Part shown: positions 40,994 to 49,079 of the stretch, one piece after another
Position numbering within the stretch: position 1 is the stretch's first letter
How the letters are laid out: every line of letters begins with the position of its first letter
Assembly (NCBI GenBank): GCA_021787125.1
Contig: JAJYMI010000089.1
Location: 1 to 49,246, forward strand
Origin: Thermoplasmata archaeon
GTDB taxonomy: Archaea; Thermoplasmatota; Thermoplasmata; Thermoplasmatales; GCA-001856825
DNA: 49,246 nt
Reading direction: 5' to 3'
Notes under the pieces: model-generated
Told to the model about the DNA's origin: nothing
Database searches by the model: none
What the model saw: the letters and a program-made list of their open reading frames with translations, nothing else
Translations under genes and position numbers: made by a program

Positions 40994-41638
40994 CTAGAGA
41001 ACTCCGAATGAAATGAAAAAGTAGGCGACAAGTACTGCCGCTATGCTGAACGTGATTCCCCAGTACATCTTGTTCCATGCGAAGACTTTGCTCCCGTCAA
41101 GTGGCGGTATAGGAACGAGATTGAACAGACCGAGCCAGAGATTTATGTAGACCAAGAAGAAGACGGCGGCGAAGACATTTATAGGCATCGAGACGAACAG
41201 CAAGATTGGAAGAAGTGCAATTCCCATCACCAGATTCGCTATCGGACCAGCAAGTGCAATCTTACCTTCCCTGATTGGGTTCCTATAGCTAGCAAAGTAA
41301 ACTGCACCCGGAAGTGCAAACAGAAAACCTATGAGGCCAGTGATTATAGTTAGAACCAATCCCATCGGCCACATTCGAAATTCAGACCAAGCACCATAGT
41401 GTATAGCAGTGAATTTGTGGCTCATCTCGTGTATAAGGAAGGCAGTTATGGTCATCAAGAAACCAATCGCTAGAGCGACCAATAATGCCGGGTGGACGGT
41501 GACTCCATTGACTCTGAAAGATGACCGGACTATAATCAGAAACAAGGCCACAGAAAGCGTGACAACCGAAATAGCAATATCTTGTAACTCCTTCTTCGAG
41601 AAGTTGCTTTTCTTGTAAGTAACTGTGTATGTGGCCAT
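40994..41638 (-). CDS. Short M50-type membrane metalloprotease
   Basis: 214 aa, about six hydrophobic helices. Zinc motif H70-E-M-S-H74 and NLVPIPPLDGSKVF near residue 175 give the third ligand. There is no PDZ or CBS domain, so it is the minimal S2P form (YwhC/FtsH-like neighbourhoods in bacteria). The substrate is unknown. Divergent from the MscS gene across a 100-bp AT-rich promoter region. Confidence 0.88.
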   Translation of the reverse strand: MATYTVTYKKSNFSKKELQDIAISVVTLSVALFLIIVRSSFRVNGVTVHPALLVALAIGFLMTITAFLIHEMSHKFTAIHYGAWSEFRMWPMGLVLTIITGLIGFLFALPGAVYFASYRNPIREGKIALAGPIANLVMGIALLPILLFVSMPINVFAAVFFLVYINLWLGLFNLVPIPPLDGSKVFAWNKMYWGITFSIAAVLVAYFFISFGVL

Positions 41639-41739
41639 CTGTCCTAGAGTAGAATTAGCATATTAAACCTGATTAGTCACATTGGGAAATACAGGGTCGT
41701 CCTCGCAAGATATTTATTAAATAATTGAGTGAGTCATTC
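41639..41739. promoter_or_regulatory. Divergent promoters, M50 protease / MscS
   Basis: Plus strand: tttattaaataa (about 41712-41723) lies 16-28 bp before the ATG at 41740. Minus strand: gtttaatatgctaatt, read from 41671 down to 41656, lies about 18-33 bp before the protease ATG at 41638. Confidence 0.45.
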
Positions 41740-42618
41740 ATGGAGAAAGCAGGAATGATCAGTAGGATATGGCCAATAGTCTTGACTGGATTGGTACTGA
41801 TCGCCATTGTTTTCTTCCTAACGAAAGTAGTTTCAATAATACCACTCACTTACAGGCCCTATACAGGCGACATTCAAGCTCTTCTCTTCGGAATCATTCT
41901 TTACATAGTACTGAGATTCATTCTCAAGACTCTTCAAGCTGCCCTTGAACGGAGAATTCAGAAGAAGTACGTGCGACCTTTGATATTCCTGGTATCAATC
42001 GTTGGGTACTTTGTAATTCTTCTCGCCATCCTTGCGCTGCTAGGAGTTGACCTAAGCTCGATAATTCTAGGCAGCGCATTTGCAGGTGCCATAATAGGAC
42101 TCGCAGCACAACAGATCCTTTCAAATTTCTTCAGCGGGATACTGCTGATCTGGTCAAGACCGTTTGTTCCAGGAGACTACATCGAGTTCAACTCGTGGCA
42201 GTATTCCTACATGCTTCCATCCTACCCTCCAAAATATCTGTCCAGAGACGAGTTCAGGTGGAAGATTTCAGGTAAAGTTGATGACATTTCGATGAACTTC
42301 ACAACCATTATCGAAGATGATGGGACCGTTCTTAAGCTACCAAACAGTATAATGATTCAGGGGGCAACCACAGTAAATCCAATAAGAAACAAGATACAAG
42401 TGAGGACCGAGCTGATGAAGAACGTTGACTATGAAGAACTTAAAAAGAATGTCGAATCCATAGCTTCTAAGATCAGGGAAATAACAGATTTCAGGACGAG
42501 CGTAGAGGAGATTGGAAGGGAGACCTACCTTGTGAAAATCACTCTTAGGGTCACCGGTGAAGATTCGGAAGGAATCAGGGCGAGGTTCATGGAAAGCCTG
42601 CTCGCTGCTGGAAGATGA
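41740..42618 (+). CDS. MscS-type mechanosensitive channel
   Basis: 292 aa from the ATG at 41740 (the ORF track starts at TTG 41725). Three N-terminal helices; the pore helix reads LSSIILGSAFAGAIIGLAAQQILSNFFSGILLIWSRPFVPGDYIEF, the Gly/Ala-packed TM3 and beta-domain entry of MscS. A beta domain (GKVDDISMNFTTIIEDDGTVLKLPNSIM) and alpha/beta C-terminal domain follow. An insert of about 25 residues (NSWQYSYMLPSYPPKYLSRDEF) interrupts the usual start of the beta domain. It releases solutes during hypo-osmotic shock. Confidence 0.9.
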   Translation: MEKAGMISRIWPIVLTGLVLIAIVFFLTKVVSIIPLTYRPYTGDIQALLFGIILYIVLRFILKTLQAALERRIQKKYVRPLIFLVSIVGYFVILLAILALLGVDLSSIILGSAFAGAIIGLAAQQILSNFFSGILLIWSRPFVPGDYIEFNSWQYSYMLPSYPPKYLSRDEFRWKISGKVDDISMNFTTIIEDDGTVLKLPNSIMIQGATTVNPIRNKIQVRTELMKNVDYEELKKNVESIASKIREITDFRTSVEEIGRETYLVKITLRVTGEDSEGIRARFMESLLAAGR

Positions 42619-42705
42619 CTATTCATTATTTGCTCTTCAATACTGTAAAAAACTAACAAAATCTTTTATCCAATATTGATAATCGGTTTAGGGAGTGGAA
42701 AATGT

Positions 42706-43365
42706 ATGGTTAAGTTAACGTGGTATGGACATGCCGCATGGCAGATAGACTTTCAAGAAACGGTCGTCCTGGTTGATCCCTTTCTGAGAAACAATCCAAA
42801 ATCACCAATAAAGCCCGAGGACCTAAAAAAAATCGACTTTGTTGTTGTTACCCACAATCACGATGATCACTTGGGTGATGCGTTTGAGATCACAAAGAAT
42901 AAGGGTGCTAAACTCGTTTCGATGTTTGAGAACGTACTGCCCGCCTCGAAGGAGAACATTCCAGACGAGAATCTGATGGGAATGAACATTGGAAACCAGG
43001 TTGATTTCGGGAAGGTAAAGATCGGCCTGGTCCCTGCTGTGCACAGCGGGAACTGTGCAGGTGCAGTAATAACTGCAGATGGAGTGACAATATATCACGC
43101 TGGTGACACCGGTCTCTTCGGGGACATGAAGCTGATCGGACAAATGTACAGGCCAAAAGTCTCACTGCTGCCAACAGGTGGTTTTTTCACAATGGGACCA
43201 AAAGAAGCAGCGATGGCCGCGAGGATGATTGGATCAGAGATAGTCATTCCAATGCACTATGGGACTTTCCCACCCATAGACTCGAATCCCAATGAGCTTC
43301 GGACTGCGTTAGGAGAGGAGTTCAAGGTGCCCATTCTCAAACCTGGCGAGTCGTTCATGGTTTAG
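42706..43365 (+). CDS. UPF0173-type metal-dependent hydrolase
   Basis: 219 aa from the ATG at 42706, matching the family N terminus (MVKLTWYGHAAWQID); the ORF track's TTG adds ten residues. Metallo-beta-lactamase fold with THNHDDHLGD (H-x-H-x-D-H), a histidine in VHSGNC, HAGDTGLF and PMHYGTFP. Substrate unknown for the family. It precedes the ROK kinase gene by 34 bp and could be the first gene of the sugar cluster. Confidence 0.88.
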   Translation: MVKLTWYGHAAWQIDFQETVVLVDPFLRNNPKSPIKPEDLKKIDFVVVTHNHDDHLGDAFEITKNKGAKLVSMFENVLPASKENIPDENLMGMNIGNQVDFGKVKIGLVPAVHSGNCAGAVITADGVTIYHAGDTGLFGDMKLIGQMYRPKVSLLPTGGFFTMGPKEAAMAARMIGSEIVIPMHYGTFPPIDSNPNELRTALGEEFKVPILKPGESFMV

Positions 43366-43399
43366 GCAAAGAATAAATTTCATAACATCCTATTCTGTC

Positions 43400-44341
43400 G
43401 TGTCCAGCGGATACTATCTTGGTTTCGACGTCGGGGGAACAAAGATCACTGCCGTTCTGGCGTCAAGAGAAGGAAAGATAAAGAAGAGGATCGAGGCCAA
43501 GACAAGAAAATTGAAGGGGGTCACTGACCTAATAAATCAAATTCATACTCTCGGCGAACAGTTCGATAACTTCGACGACATTGGGGTGATTTTTCCAGCT
43601 CCTATCTCAAGCAAGGGGATCTCGCTTTTCGCACCGAACCTGATGGGATGGAACGAAGTTAACGTCAAAGAAAGGCTTGAAAGAGCATTTCAGAGAGATG
43701 TCTTTGTTGACAACGACGCAACCGCTCAGGCAATTTCTGTAAAGTTGTTTGATAAAGGGAGGAAATACGGGAACTTTATCTATCTCGTAGTCGGAACTGG
43801 CATCGGTGGAGGGATATTCATCGACAACAAGATCTATAGAGGCGGTAATGGCTATGCCGGTGAACTCGGTCACACGGTAATTCTGACTAATGGTCCAGTG
43901 TGTGGCTGTGGAAGAAGAGGATGTATCGAATCTCTTGCTTCCGGGCGTGCCATGGCAAGGAGAGCAACAGAGAATTCCAAAGAGATTAGAAATTCTCCAT
44001 TCTTGTCATCAATACCACTAGAGAGATTGTCGGCTGAAGACCTCTTCAGCGGCAGGGAAATGGGAGACCCTTTTTGCACCTTGCTGGTAGATGAATCAAT
44101 TTATTATCTCTCAGTCGCAATTGCAAACTACATTAACGAGTTCGATCCAGAGGCAATATTTCTAGGAGGGGGGCTCATGAAGAACGATCCGTCGTTGATT
44201 TCGGAACTTAAAGAGTCAGTCGAAAATGAGTCAGGCAAATATTCAAGAAATGTACCGATCATAAAGGTAGCAGACCGTACGGTAGAACTTGCACCAATTG
44301 CTCTTTCTGTCTACGAGTCTACCAATCACACACCTGACTGA
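43400..44341 (+). CDS. ROK family sugar kinase (probable glucokinase)
   Basis: 313 aa, GTG start. DVGGTK phosphate loop at residues 10-15, VDNDATAQA with the catalytic Asp, VVGTGIGGGIFIDNKIYRGGNGYAGELGHTVI with the sugar-binding E-x-G-H, and the ROK zinc motif CGCGRRGCIESLASG. Family members phosphorylate glucose, N-acetylated sugars or related sugars with ATP. In this cluster the substrate could be glucose or an acid sugar; sequence alone does not decide. Confidence 0.87.
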   Translation: MSSGYYLGFDVGGTKITAVLASREGKIKKRIEAKTRKLKGVTDLINQIHTLGEQFDNFDDIGVIFPAPISSKGISLFAPNLMGWNEVNVKERLERAFQRDVFVDNDATAQAISVKLFDKGRKYGNFIYLVVGTGIGGGIFIDNKIYRGGNGYAGELGHTVILTNGPVCGCGRRGCIESLASGRAMARRATENSKEIRNSPFLSSIPLERLSAEDLFSGREMGDPFCTLLVDESIYYLSVAIANYINEFDPEAIFLGGGLMKNDPSLISELKESVENESGKYSRNVPIIKVADRTVELAPIALSVYESTNHTPD

Positions 44342-44426
44342 GGCCAATTTTCGATATTCAGACTGACGGTTCTTACAGCTAGCTCGGTTGAGAAATGTTT
44401 TTAGACATAGTTCAATGAATATCCAT

Positions 44427-45605
44427 ATGACACGAATTAAAGATATTGAAATTATGGAACTGGGGGAGGAGGGTGAAAAATCCAGTCCATGGAGTTCTAC
44501 AATACTAGTTCTGAAGTTGGTCACAAGCGATGGAGAAATAGGTTATGGGGAAGCGCCGACCACTCTGATGACTAGACCAGTTTATGAGGAGATGAGGGAG
44601 GTCGGAAGGGTATTCTTGAACAAAGAGATCGAGGAGATAAGAAGGAATTACCTAGAGTTCTACAAGCACTCCTTTTACCTTCCAGTTTCCATGGAATCTA
44701 CCGCAGCACTGAGTGCTTTTGAAATCGCTTCTTGGGACGCAGTAGGCAAGGAATATGGTGCTCCCATCTACGATTTGCTGGGGGGGAAAGTGAGAGACAA
44801 TGTGAGGGCTTATGCAAACGGCTGGTATGATAACTGCATCTCCCCTCAAGATTTTCTCACCAAGGCGAAAGAAGTGGAACGCCTCGGATTTACGGCTGCA
44901 AAGTTCGATCCATTTGGTCCCAATTATGATAAGATAAATGGGGAAGGGGTGGGTAAAGCAAGGAAAATAATAGAGGCTCTAAAGGACCGAACAAAGCTGG
45001 ACCTGATGGTCGAATGCCATGGCAGATTTTCTGCAAATTCTGCAATCCGCGTGGCGGAGGGCATCGAGGATCTCGAACCATTTTTTGTCGAGGAACCAGT
45101 TCATCCGGATCAGTTCTCCGGACTCAAGAGGTTAAGGGAACGAACGGACGTAAGGATAGCTCTCGGTGAAAGAGTACTAAACAAGAATCTCTTTTTGCCC
45201 TATTTGACGGCAGATTTGGTCGATGTGATTCAGCCAGATGTAACGAACGTTGGAGGTATAATTCAGGGGAGAGAGTCTGCCTCACTCGCTGATTCATTTG
45301 GAGTGGAAGTGGCATATCATAATGCCTTTGGGCCCATCCAAACCGCGGCCACCCTACATCTGGACTACAACATTCCAAACTTCCTGATTCAGGAGAGTTT
45401 TGAAAAGTTTTGGCCTAAATGGAAGAAGAGTCTCGTGAAATCAGGTTACAAATTGGAGGGTGGTAATTTTACTTTGAGTGGAAAACCGGGTCTGGGTATA
45501 GAGATTGACGAAAAGGTCCTAAAAGAATACAAGACGGATAGAATTGAGCCCTTCAACCCAGATGAGCCACCGTGGGTAGTCAAAGGCACGTTCACGAAGG
45601 GATGA
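44427..45605 (+). CDS. gnaD: Gluconate dehydratase (enolase superfamily)
   Basis: 392 aa from the ATG at 44427 (MTRIKDIEIMELGE); the ORF track's TTG lies inside the promoter, whose gtttttaga element is about 25-30 bp upstream. The protein tracks the Sulfolobus gluconate dehydratase closely: GYGEAPTTL, SMESTAALSAFEIASWD, YANGWYDNCI, KFDPFGP, MVECHGRFSANSAI, FVEEPVHP, ALGERV, DVIQPDVTNVGGI, YHNAFGPIQTAATL and PPWVVKGTF. It removes water from gluconate (possibly galactonate) to give 2-keto-3-deoxy acid. Its stop overlaps the next ATG. Confidence 0.93.
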   Translation: MTRIKDIEIMELGEEGEKSSPWSSTILVLKLVTSDGEIGYGEAPTTLMTRPVYEEMREVGRVFLNKEIEEIRRNYLEFYKHSFYLPVSMESTAALSAFEIASWDAVGKEYGAPIYDLLGGKVRDNVRAYANGWYDNCISPQDFLTKAKEVERLGFTAAKFDPFGPNYDKINGEGVGKARKIIEALKDRTKLDLMVECHGRFSANSAIRVAEGIEDLEPFFVEEPVHPDQFSGLKRLRERTDVRIALGERVLNKNLFLPYLTADLVDVIQPDVTNVGGIIQGRESASLADSFGVEVAYHNAFGPIQTAATLHLDYNIPNFLIQESFEKFWPKWKKSLVKSGYKLEGGNFTLSGKPGLGIEIDEKVLKEYKTDRIEPFNPDEPPWVVKGTFTKG

Positions 45606-46225
45606 ATTCTTTGAAGTTTTACGACCTTTCAGTTCCAATCGCGGATGGTATGCCATATTTCAAGGGGGATCCTGTTCCTGAGATAAGGCAGTTCAGGAGA
45701 ATAGATGTTGACGGATACAACGTAAAAGAAATGAAAATTGGAACACACACAGGGACGCACCTGGATGCTCCTGCGCACTTCATTAAGAATGGGAAAACGA
45801 TAGATCGACTCGAACTGGGAGACCTGCAAGGAAGCGCTACGTGTGTTCCATATGACCCAAAGAAGGGGTTGCGACTCCCAGAGGAGCACTACGATGTCAT
45901 TTTTCTTTATACGGGATACAATAATGGATGGGGCAAGATCAAGATTTTCGAAAATTTCAGCTACATAGACAAGGAGGATGCAGAACTCCTCAAGAGCTAC
46001 GGACCAAAGCTCGTTGGAATAGACTCCCCGTCCGCTGAAGTGCAGAATTCGAAGGGGTTCGAAACACACCACATCCTGCTGGGCAGCTCAATACCCATCG
46101 TCGAAAATCTAAACTCTTTGACACTATCCTATCTGGTAAACCGTAAATTTTCAGTCCAGGTCATTCCCATTCTTGTCCAGGATGGAGATGGGGCTCCAGC
46201 CAGGGTCATTGCAATGGAGGGATAG
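45602..46225 (+). CDS. Cyclase-family metal-dependent hydrolase, candidate lactonase
   Basis: 207 aa from the ATG at 45602, which overlaps the gnaD TGA (ATGA); the ORF track start at 45572 is inside gnaD. KIGTHTGTHLDAPAHF is the manganese/zinc-binding HxGTHxDxPxH motif of the cyclase/kynurenine formamidase family, with DLSVPIADGMPYFKGDP at the N terminus and ETHHILLGSSIPIVENL near the end. Known members open rings or hydrolyse amides. Lying between gnaD and glucose dehydrogenase, it is well placed to hydrolyse gluconolactone; that role is inference. Confidence 0.85.
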   Translation: MNSLKFYDLSVPIADGMPYFKGDPVPEIRQFRRIDVDGYNVKEMKIGTHTGTHLDAPAHFIKNGKTIDRLELGDLQGSATCVPYDPKKGLRLPEEHYDVIFLYTGYNNGWGKIKIFENFSYIDKEDAELLKSYGPKLVGIDSPSAEVQNSKGFETHHILLGSSIPIVENLNSLTLSYLVNRKFSVQVIPILVQDGDGAPARVIAMEG

Positions 46226-46227
46226 AT

Positions 46228-47295
46228 TTGAAAGCGATCACTACTATTCCGCCGGGAGGCGGTGTCAAACTCTCTCAAGTAAGTCTAGAAAATACAAAGG
46301 GGGTCAGAGTCAAGACATACCGCACAGGCATATGCGGGACGGATAAGGAAATAGCACAGGGAAAATTGACCTTTGCGAGGCCAGAAATTGGGAGCTCTCT
46401 TGTCATGGGACACGAAGCTGTTGGAATCATAGCCGAATCTGTCGAAGATTCCACTTTCAAGGAGGGAGACATTGTGGTACCTATGGTCAGGCGACCAGGA
46501 GGGTGTAGAATGTGCAGATTAGGACGACAGGACTACTGTGAGGACGGTGACTTCGTTGAAGCCGGAATAAGAGGCAAGAATGGTTTCATGAGAGAGGAGT
46601 TCATCGATGATCCTAGATTCCTGGTGAAGGTAGATAACCCCTCGATCCGAGACCTGGCAGTCCTAACCGAGCCGTTAAAAAACGTAATGAAGATGGAAGA
46701 GACTTTCCAGTTCCTCAGAACTAGAATACCTTGGTACTGCGAAGATTCGACGCTTTCGTGTAAGAATATGTATGTTTTTGGAACCGGAACGGAGGGTCTG
46801 TTGATATCGATCGTCTTCAAGTCACTGGGTATGAATGTCGTTGCGGTCAACAGGCATCCTCTTAGTGAGAACGTAATGGATTTCCTTGATAGGAACAGGA
46901 TAGATTATCTCGATACCTCATCAGAGAAACTCGACGCCAAGGTCAAAGACCTACCAATGGATGCAGCCATCGATGCAGTGGGAGCGATGGATGTTTTGAA
47001 AGAGATAACGGACAACGTAAGTAACAACGGGATTGCGATAATGTTCGGTACGAGTGGCCAGCTTCCTTCTCACAACTTTGACGTGTTGGAACGAATAGTT
47101 GATAGAAATATAGTAGTGGTCGGTAGCGTCGATGGTGCTAAGAACCACTATGCAGAGGCAATTGATTTCATAGAGACTCACGGAAAGGCAATGCAGATGG
47201 ACAGGATCATCACAGGAAAATATCAACCGGAGGAGCTGAATATATTTACAGAGAAGGAAAAAGGGGAGATAAAAAAAGTAATAGCTTGGTCGTGA
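46228..47295 (+). CDS. gdh: Glucose 1-dehydrogenase
   Basis: 355 aa zinc-dependent medium-chain dehydrogenase that oxidises glucose (often also galactose) to the 1,5-lactone with NAD(P). It matches the T. acidophilum enzyme in TGICGTDKEIAQGKL, VMGHEAVG, VVPMVRRPGGCRMCRLGRQDYCEDGD (structural zinc), EAGIRGKNGFMREEF, VLTEPLKNVMK, VNRHP and the C-terminal GEIKKVIAW. The Cys-Gly-Thr-Asp catalytic zinc ligand and GHEA are intact. TTG start two bases after the previous stop. First enzyme of the non-phosphorylative Entner-Doudoroff route. Confidence 0.95.
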   Translation: MKAITTIPPGGGVKLSQVSLENTKGVRVKTYRTGICGTDKEIAQGKLTFARPEIGSSLVMGHEAVGIIAESVEDSTFKEGDIVVPMVRRPGGCRMCRLGRQDYCEDGDFVEAGIRGKNGFMREEFIDDPRFLVKVDNPSIRDLAVLTEPLKNVMKMEETFQFLRTRIPWYCEDSTLSCKNMYVFGTGTEGLLISIVFKSLGMNVVAVNRHPLSENVMDFLDRNRIDYLDTSSEKLDAKVKDLPMDAAIDAVGAMDVLKEITDNVSNNGIAIMFGTSGQLPSHNFDVLERIVDRNIVVVGSVDGAKNHYAEAIDFIETHGKAMQMDRIITGKYQPEELNIFTEKEKGEIKKVIAWS

Positions 47296-47317
47296 TTCAC
47301 TCTCCAGGAGCTAAAGC

Positions 47318-48496
47318 TTGAAGAGTGGTCTTCGAAACATCTACATCTACACTTTCTTTTACTCATTTCTCCTCCTAAATCCAATCTGGGTATTGTACCT
47401 CTTAAATTTGGGGTATAGCATTTTTTATGTGACCATACTAGACGTGGTATTCTATATCACAATCGTCTTGGCCAGCATTCCTATGGGTAGAATCACCGAC
47501 TCCATAGGAAGAAGAAATGCACTCTTCATATCCTCAATTCTGACGGGCATCGGGATAATATTCTTCGGCCTGTTTCAGTCGTTTCTTGGCATTGCCATCA
47601 GCTATGCGGTCTGGGGAATAGGTGTGGCGATAAACAACAGTGCTCTAGAGAGTGTCAGTTTCGAATACTCCAAGTCCCACGATTTGAGATACCTCCAGCT
47701 CATCGGTATGGTCAATTTTATTTCTGCAGTATCAGTTGCGGTGGCGTCGCTTCTTGGGGGGTACATGGGGGAATACACGGGACTTCGGATCGTGGTATTT
47801 GCCACAGGAGTGATGGTCCTGCTTTCCTCTTTCTATACACTCAAACTGAGAGAGAGAAAGAGGGAAAATGCCCATGGTACCTTGGTTCTAAAACTCGGAA
47901 ATTATGTAAGAGATAGGAGGATCATGAGCATAATTCTGCTTCGAGTTGCACTCTTACTGAACTTCAACATGATGATCATATTCAAACAGCCCTACTACAA
48001 AGAAATGGGGATAGGGACCGGGTTGATAGGAGTGATTTTCTTCGCAGATGTTCTCCTGAGGGGACTGGCGTCGCTCAGCACACAAAGGCTCGCATTCATC
48101 GCAAAGAACAGGTTTTTTGCTATGCTTCTTTTCACTTCCCTTACCTTCTTCACGATATACATCCCGGGTTTAGTTGAGAATCTCGCATCGTTGGCTTTCC
48201 TGATACTCAATTCGATAATATTTGGTTTCTATTCGAACATCCTGAGCGAGGAGGTAAACGTCATGGTTCCCTCAGAAGTGAGGGCTACGGTGCTATCCGT
48301 AATTTTCCTCGTCAGCGCACTCTTTACTGCCCTTGCAGAGCCTTTTCTGGGTTATTCGGCTTCAGTTATAGGCTTGGAAAAGACTCTCCTGATCTTCAGT
48401 GCAATATTTCTGATAATCTCAACGGCAGCAATATTTATTCATATACTTGGCAGGGAGAACAGTAACTTCAAGCTGGTCTCGACCAATGATAGATAG
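47318..48496 (+). CDS. Major facilitator superfamily transporter
   Basis: 392 aa, about twelve hydrophobic helices. The loop 2-3 signature reads GRITDSIGRRNALFIS, and the corresponding second-half loop is weak. A cytoplasmic basic loop (LKLRERKRENAHG) separates the halves. TTG start 22 bp after gdh, so probably the last gene of the sugar cluster. Uptake of a sugar or export of an acid product are both possible; the family is too broad to choose. Confidence 0.85.
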   Translation: MKSGLRNIYIYTFFYSFLLLNPIWVLYLLNLGYSIFYVTILDVVFYITIVLASIPMGRITDSIGRRNALFISSILTGIGIIFFGLFQSFLGIAISYAVWGIGVAINNSALESVSFEYSKSHDLRYLQLIGMVNFISAVSVAVASLLGGYMGEYTGLRIVVFATGVMVLLSSFYTLKLRERKRENAHGTLVLKLGNYVRDRRIMSIILLRVALLLNFNMMIIFKQPYYKEMGIGTGLIGVIFFADVLLRGLASLSTQRLAFIAKNRFFAMLLFTSLTFFTIYIPGLVENLASLAFLILNSIIFGFYSNILSEEVNVMVPSEVRATVLSVIFLVSALFTALAEPFLGYSASVIGLEKTLLIFSAIFLIISTAAIFIHILGRENSNFKLVSTNDR

Positions 48497-48507
48497 GTTC
48501 GAACCTA
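48494..48507. terminator. Perfect 14-bp palindrome formed by two convergent stop codons
   Basis: TAGGTTCGAACCTA. Its first three bases are the MFS stop and its last three, on the minus strand, are the DUF309 stop; the eight bases between are themselves self-complementary. Only 8 bp separate the coding regions. Confidence 0.4.
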
Positions 48508-49044
48508 GGCCAGTGAATGAGAAATTTCCCGGAGTTCGTTCAAGATAGAGGAGCTAAGTGGATAGGAGAATTTCCAACTCAGCGCACCATCCACGAAATG
48601 TGCGATTTCCCTTCTTGCATCCCCGAATATTCTCTCCGCATTCGCTTGATGGTCCATTTGAAAGTGAACCATCGATACGCAGAGCAAGACGATTCCGTGA
48701 AAGAATTTACTCCTGTCGTCCTTGTAGTGTTTCCAGTAATCTTCGAATATCTCATGCCCGATCCAGTACTTCTCTTCGCTCATAGAGTGGAATCCTTCAT
48801 TGATGCCCTTCATTATTTCCTCTGTGCTATTCAGCGGGAGGGGTTCTCCCCGATTGAATATGCACAACTCACCAATGTCGCAGACTTCGGAGATGTACTC
48901 TAAACCAGAATCCAAGTCCGTAAATCTAAGGTCCACCTCCAGAGTGCTGACTCCACATCTAAAGATCTTGAACCGGTTTGGCTTAAACCTGTCTTTATCA
49001 AGGTTGTTGGTGAATAGAAGAATTCTGACTCTCCAGTCGAGCAC
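48505..49044 (-). CDS. DUF309 domain protein
   Basis: 179 aa, GTG start. The C-terminal half carries the DUF309 helical motif YWIGHEIFEDYWKHYKDDRSKFFHGIVLLCVSMVHFQMDHQANAERIFGDAR, with the His-Glu...Asp-x-Trp pair. The N-terminal about 85 residues (VRILLFTNNLDKDRFKPNRFKIFRCG) are an extra region I do not recognise. Family function is unknown. Confidence 0.78.
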   Translation of the reverse strand: MLDWRVRILLFTNNLDKDRFKPNRFKIFRCGVSTLEVDLRFTDLDSGLEYISEVCDIGELCIFNRGEPLPLNSTEEIMKGINEGFHSMSEEKYWIGHEIFEDYWKHYKDDRSKFFHGIVLLCVSMVHFQMDHQANAERIFGDARREIAHFVDGALSWKFSYPLSSSILNELREISHSLA

Positions 49045-49079
49045 TACAGATAGATAAGGGCACTCGGCTTAATACTATC

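Noticed and set aside
48494-48507. GGTTCGAACC, resembling a tRNA T-arm
   Set aside because: The surrounding bases are coding sequence on both sides and no acceptor, D or anticodon arms can be formed; it is a palindrome at two stop codons.
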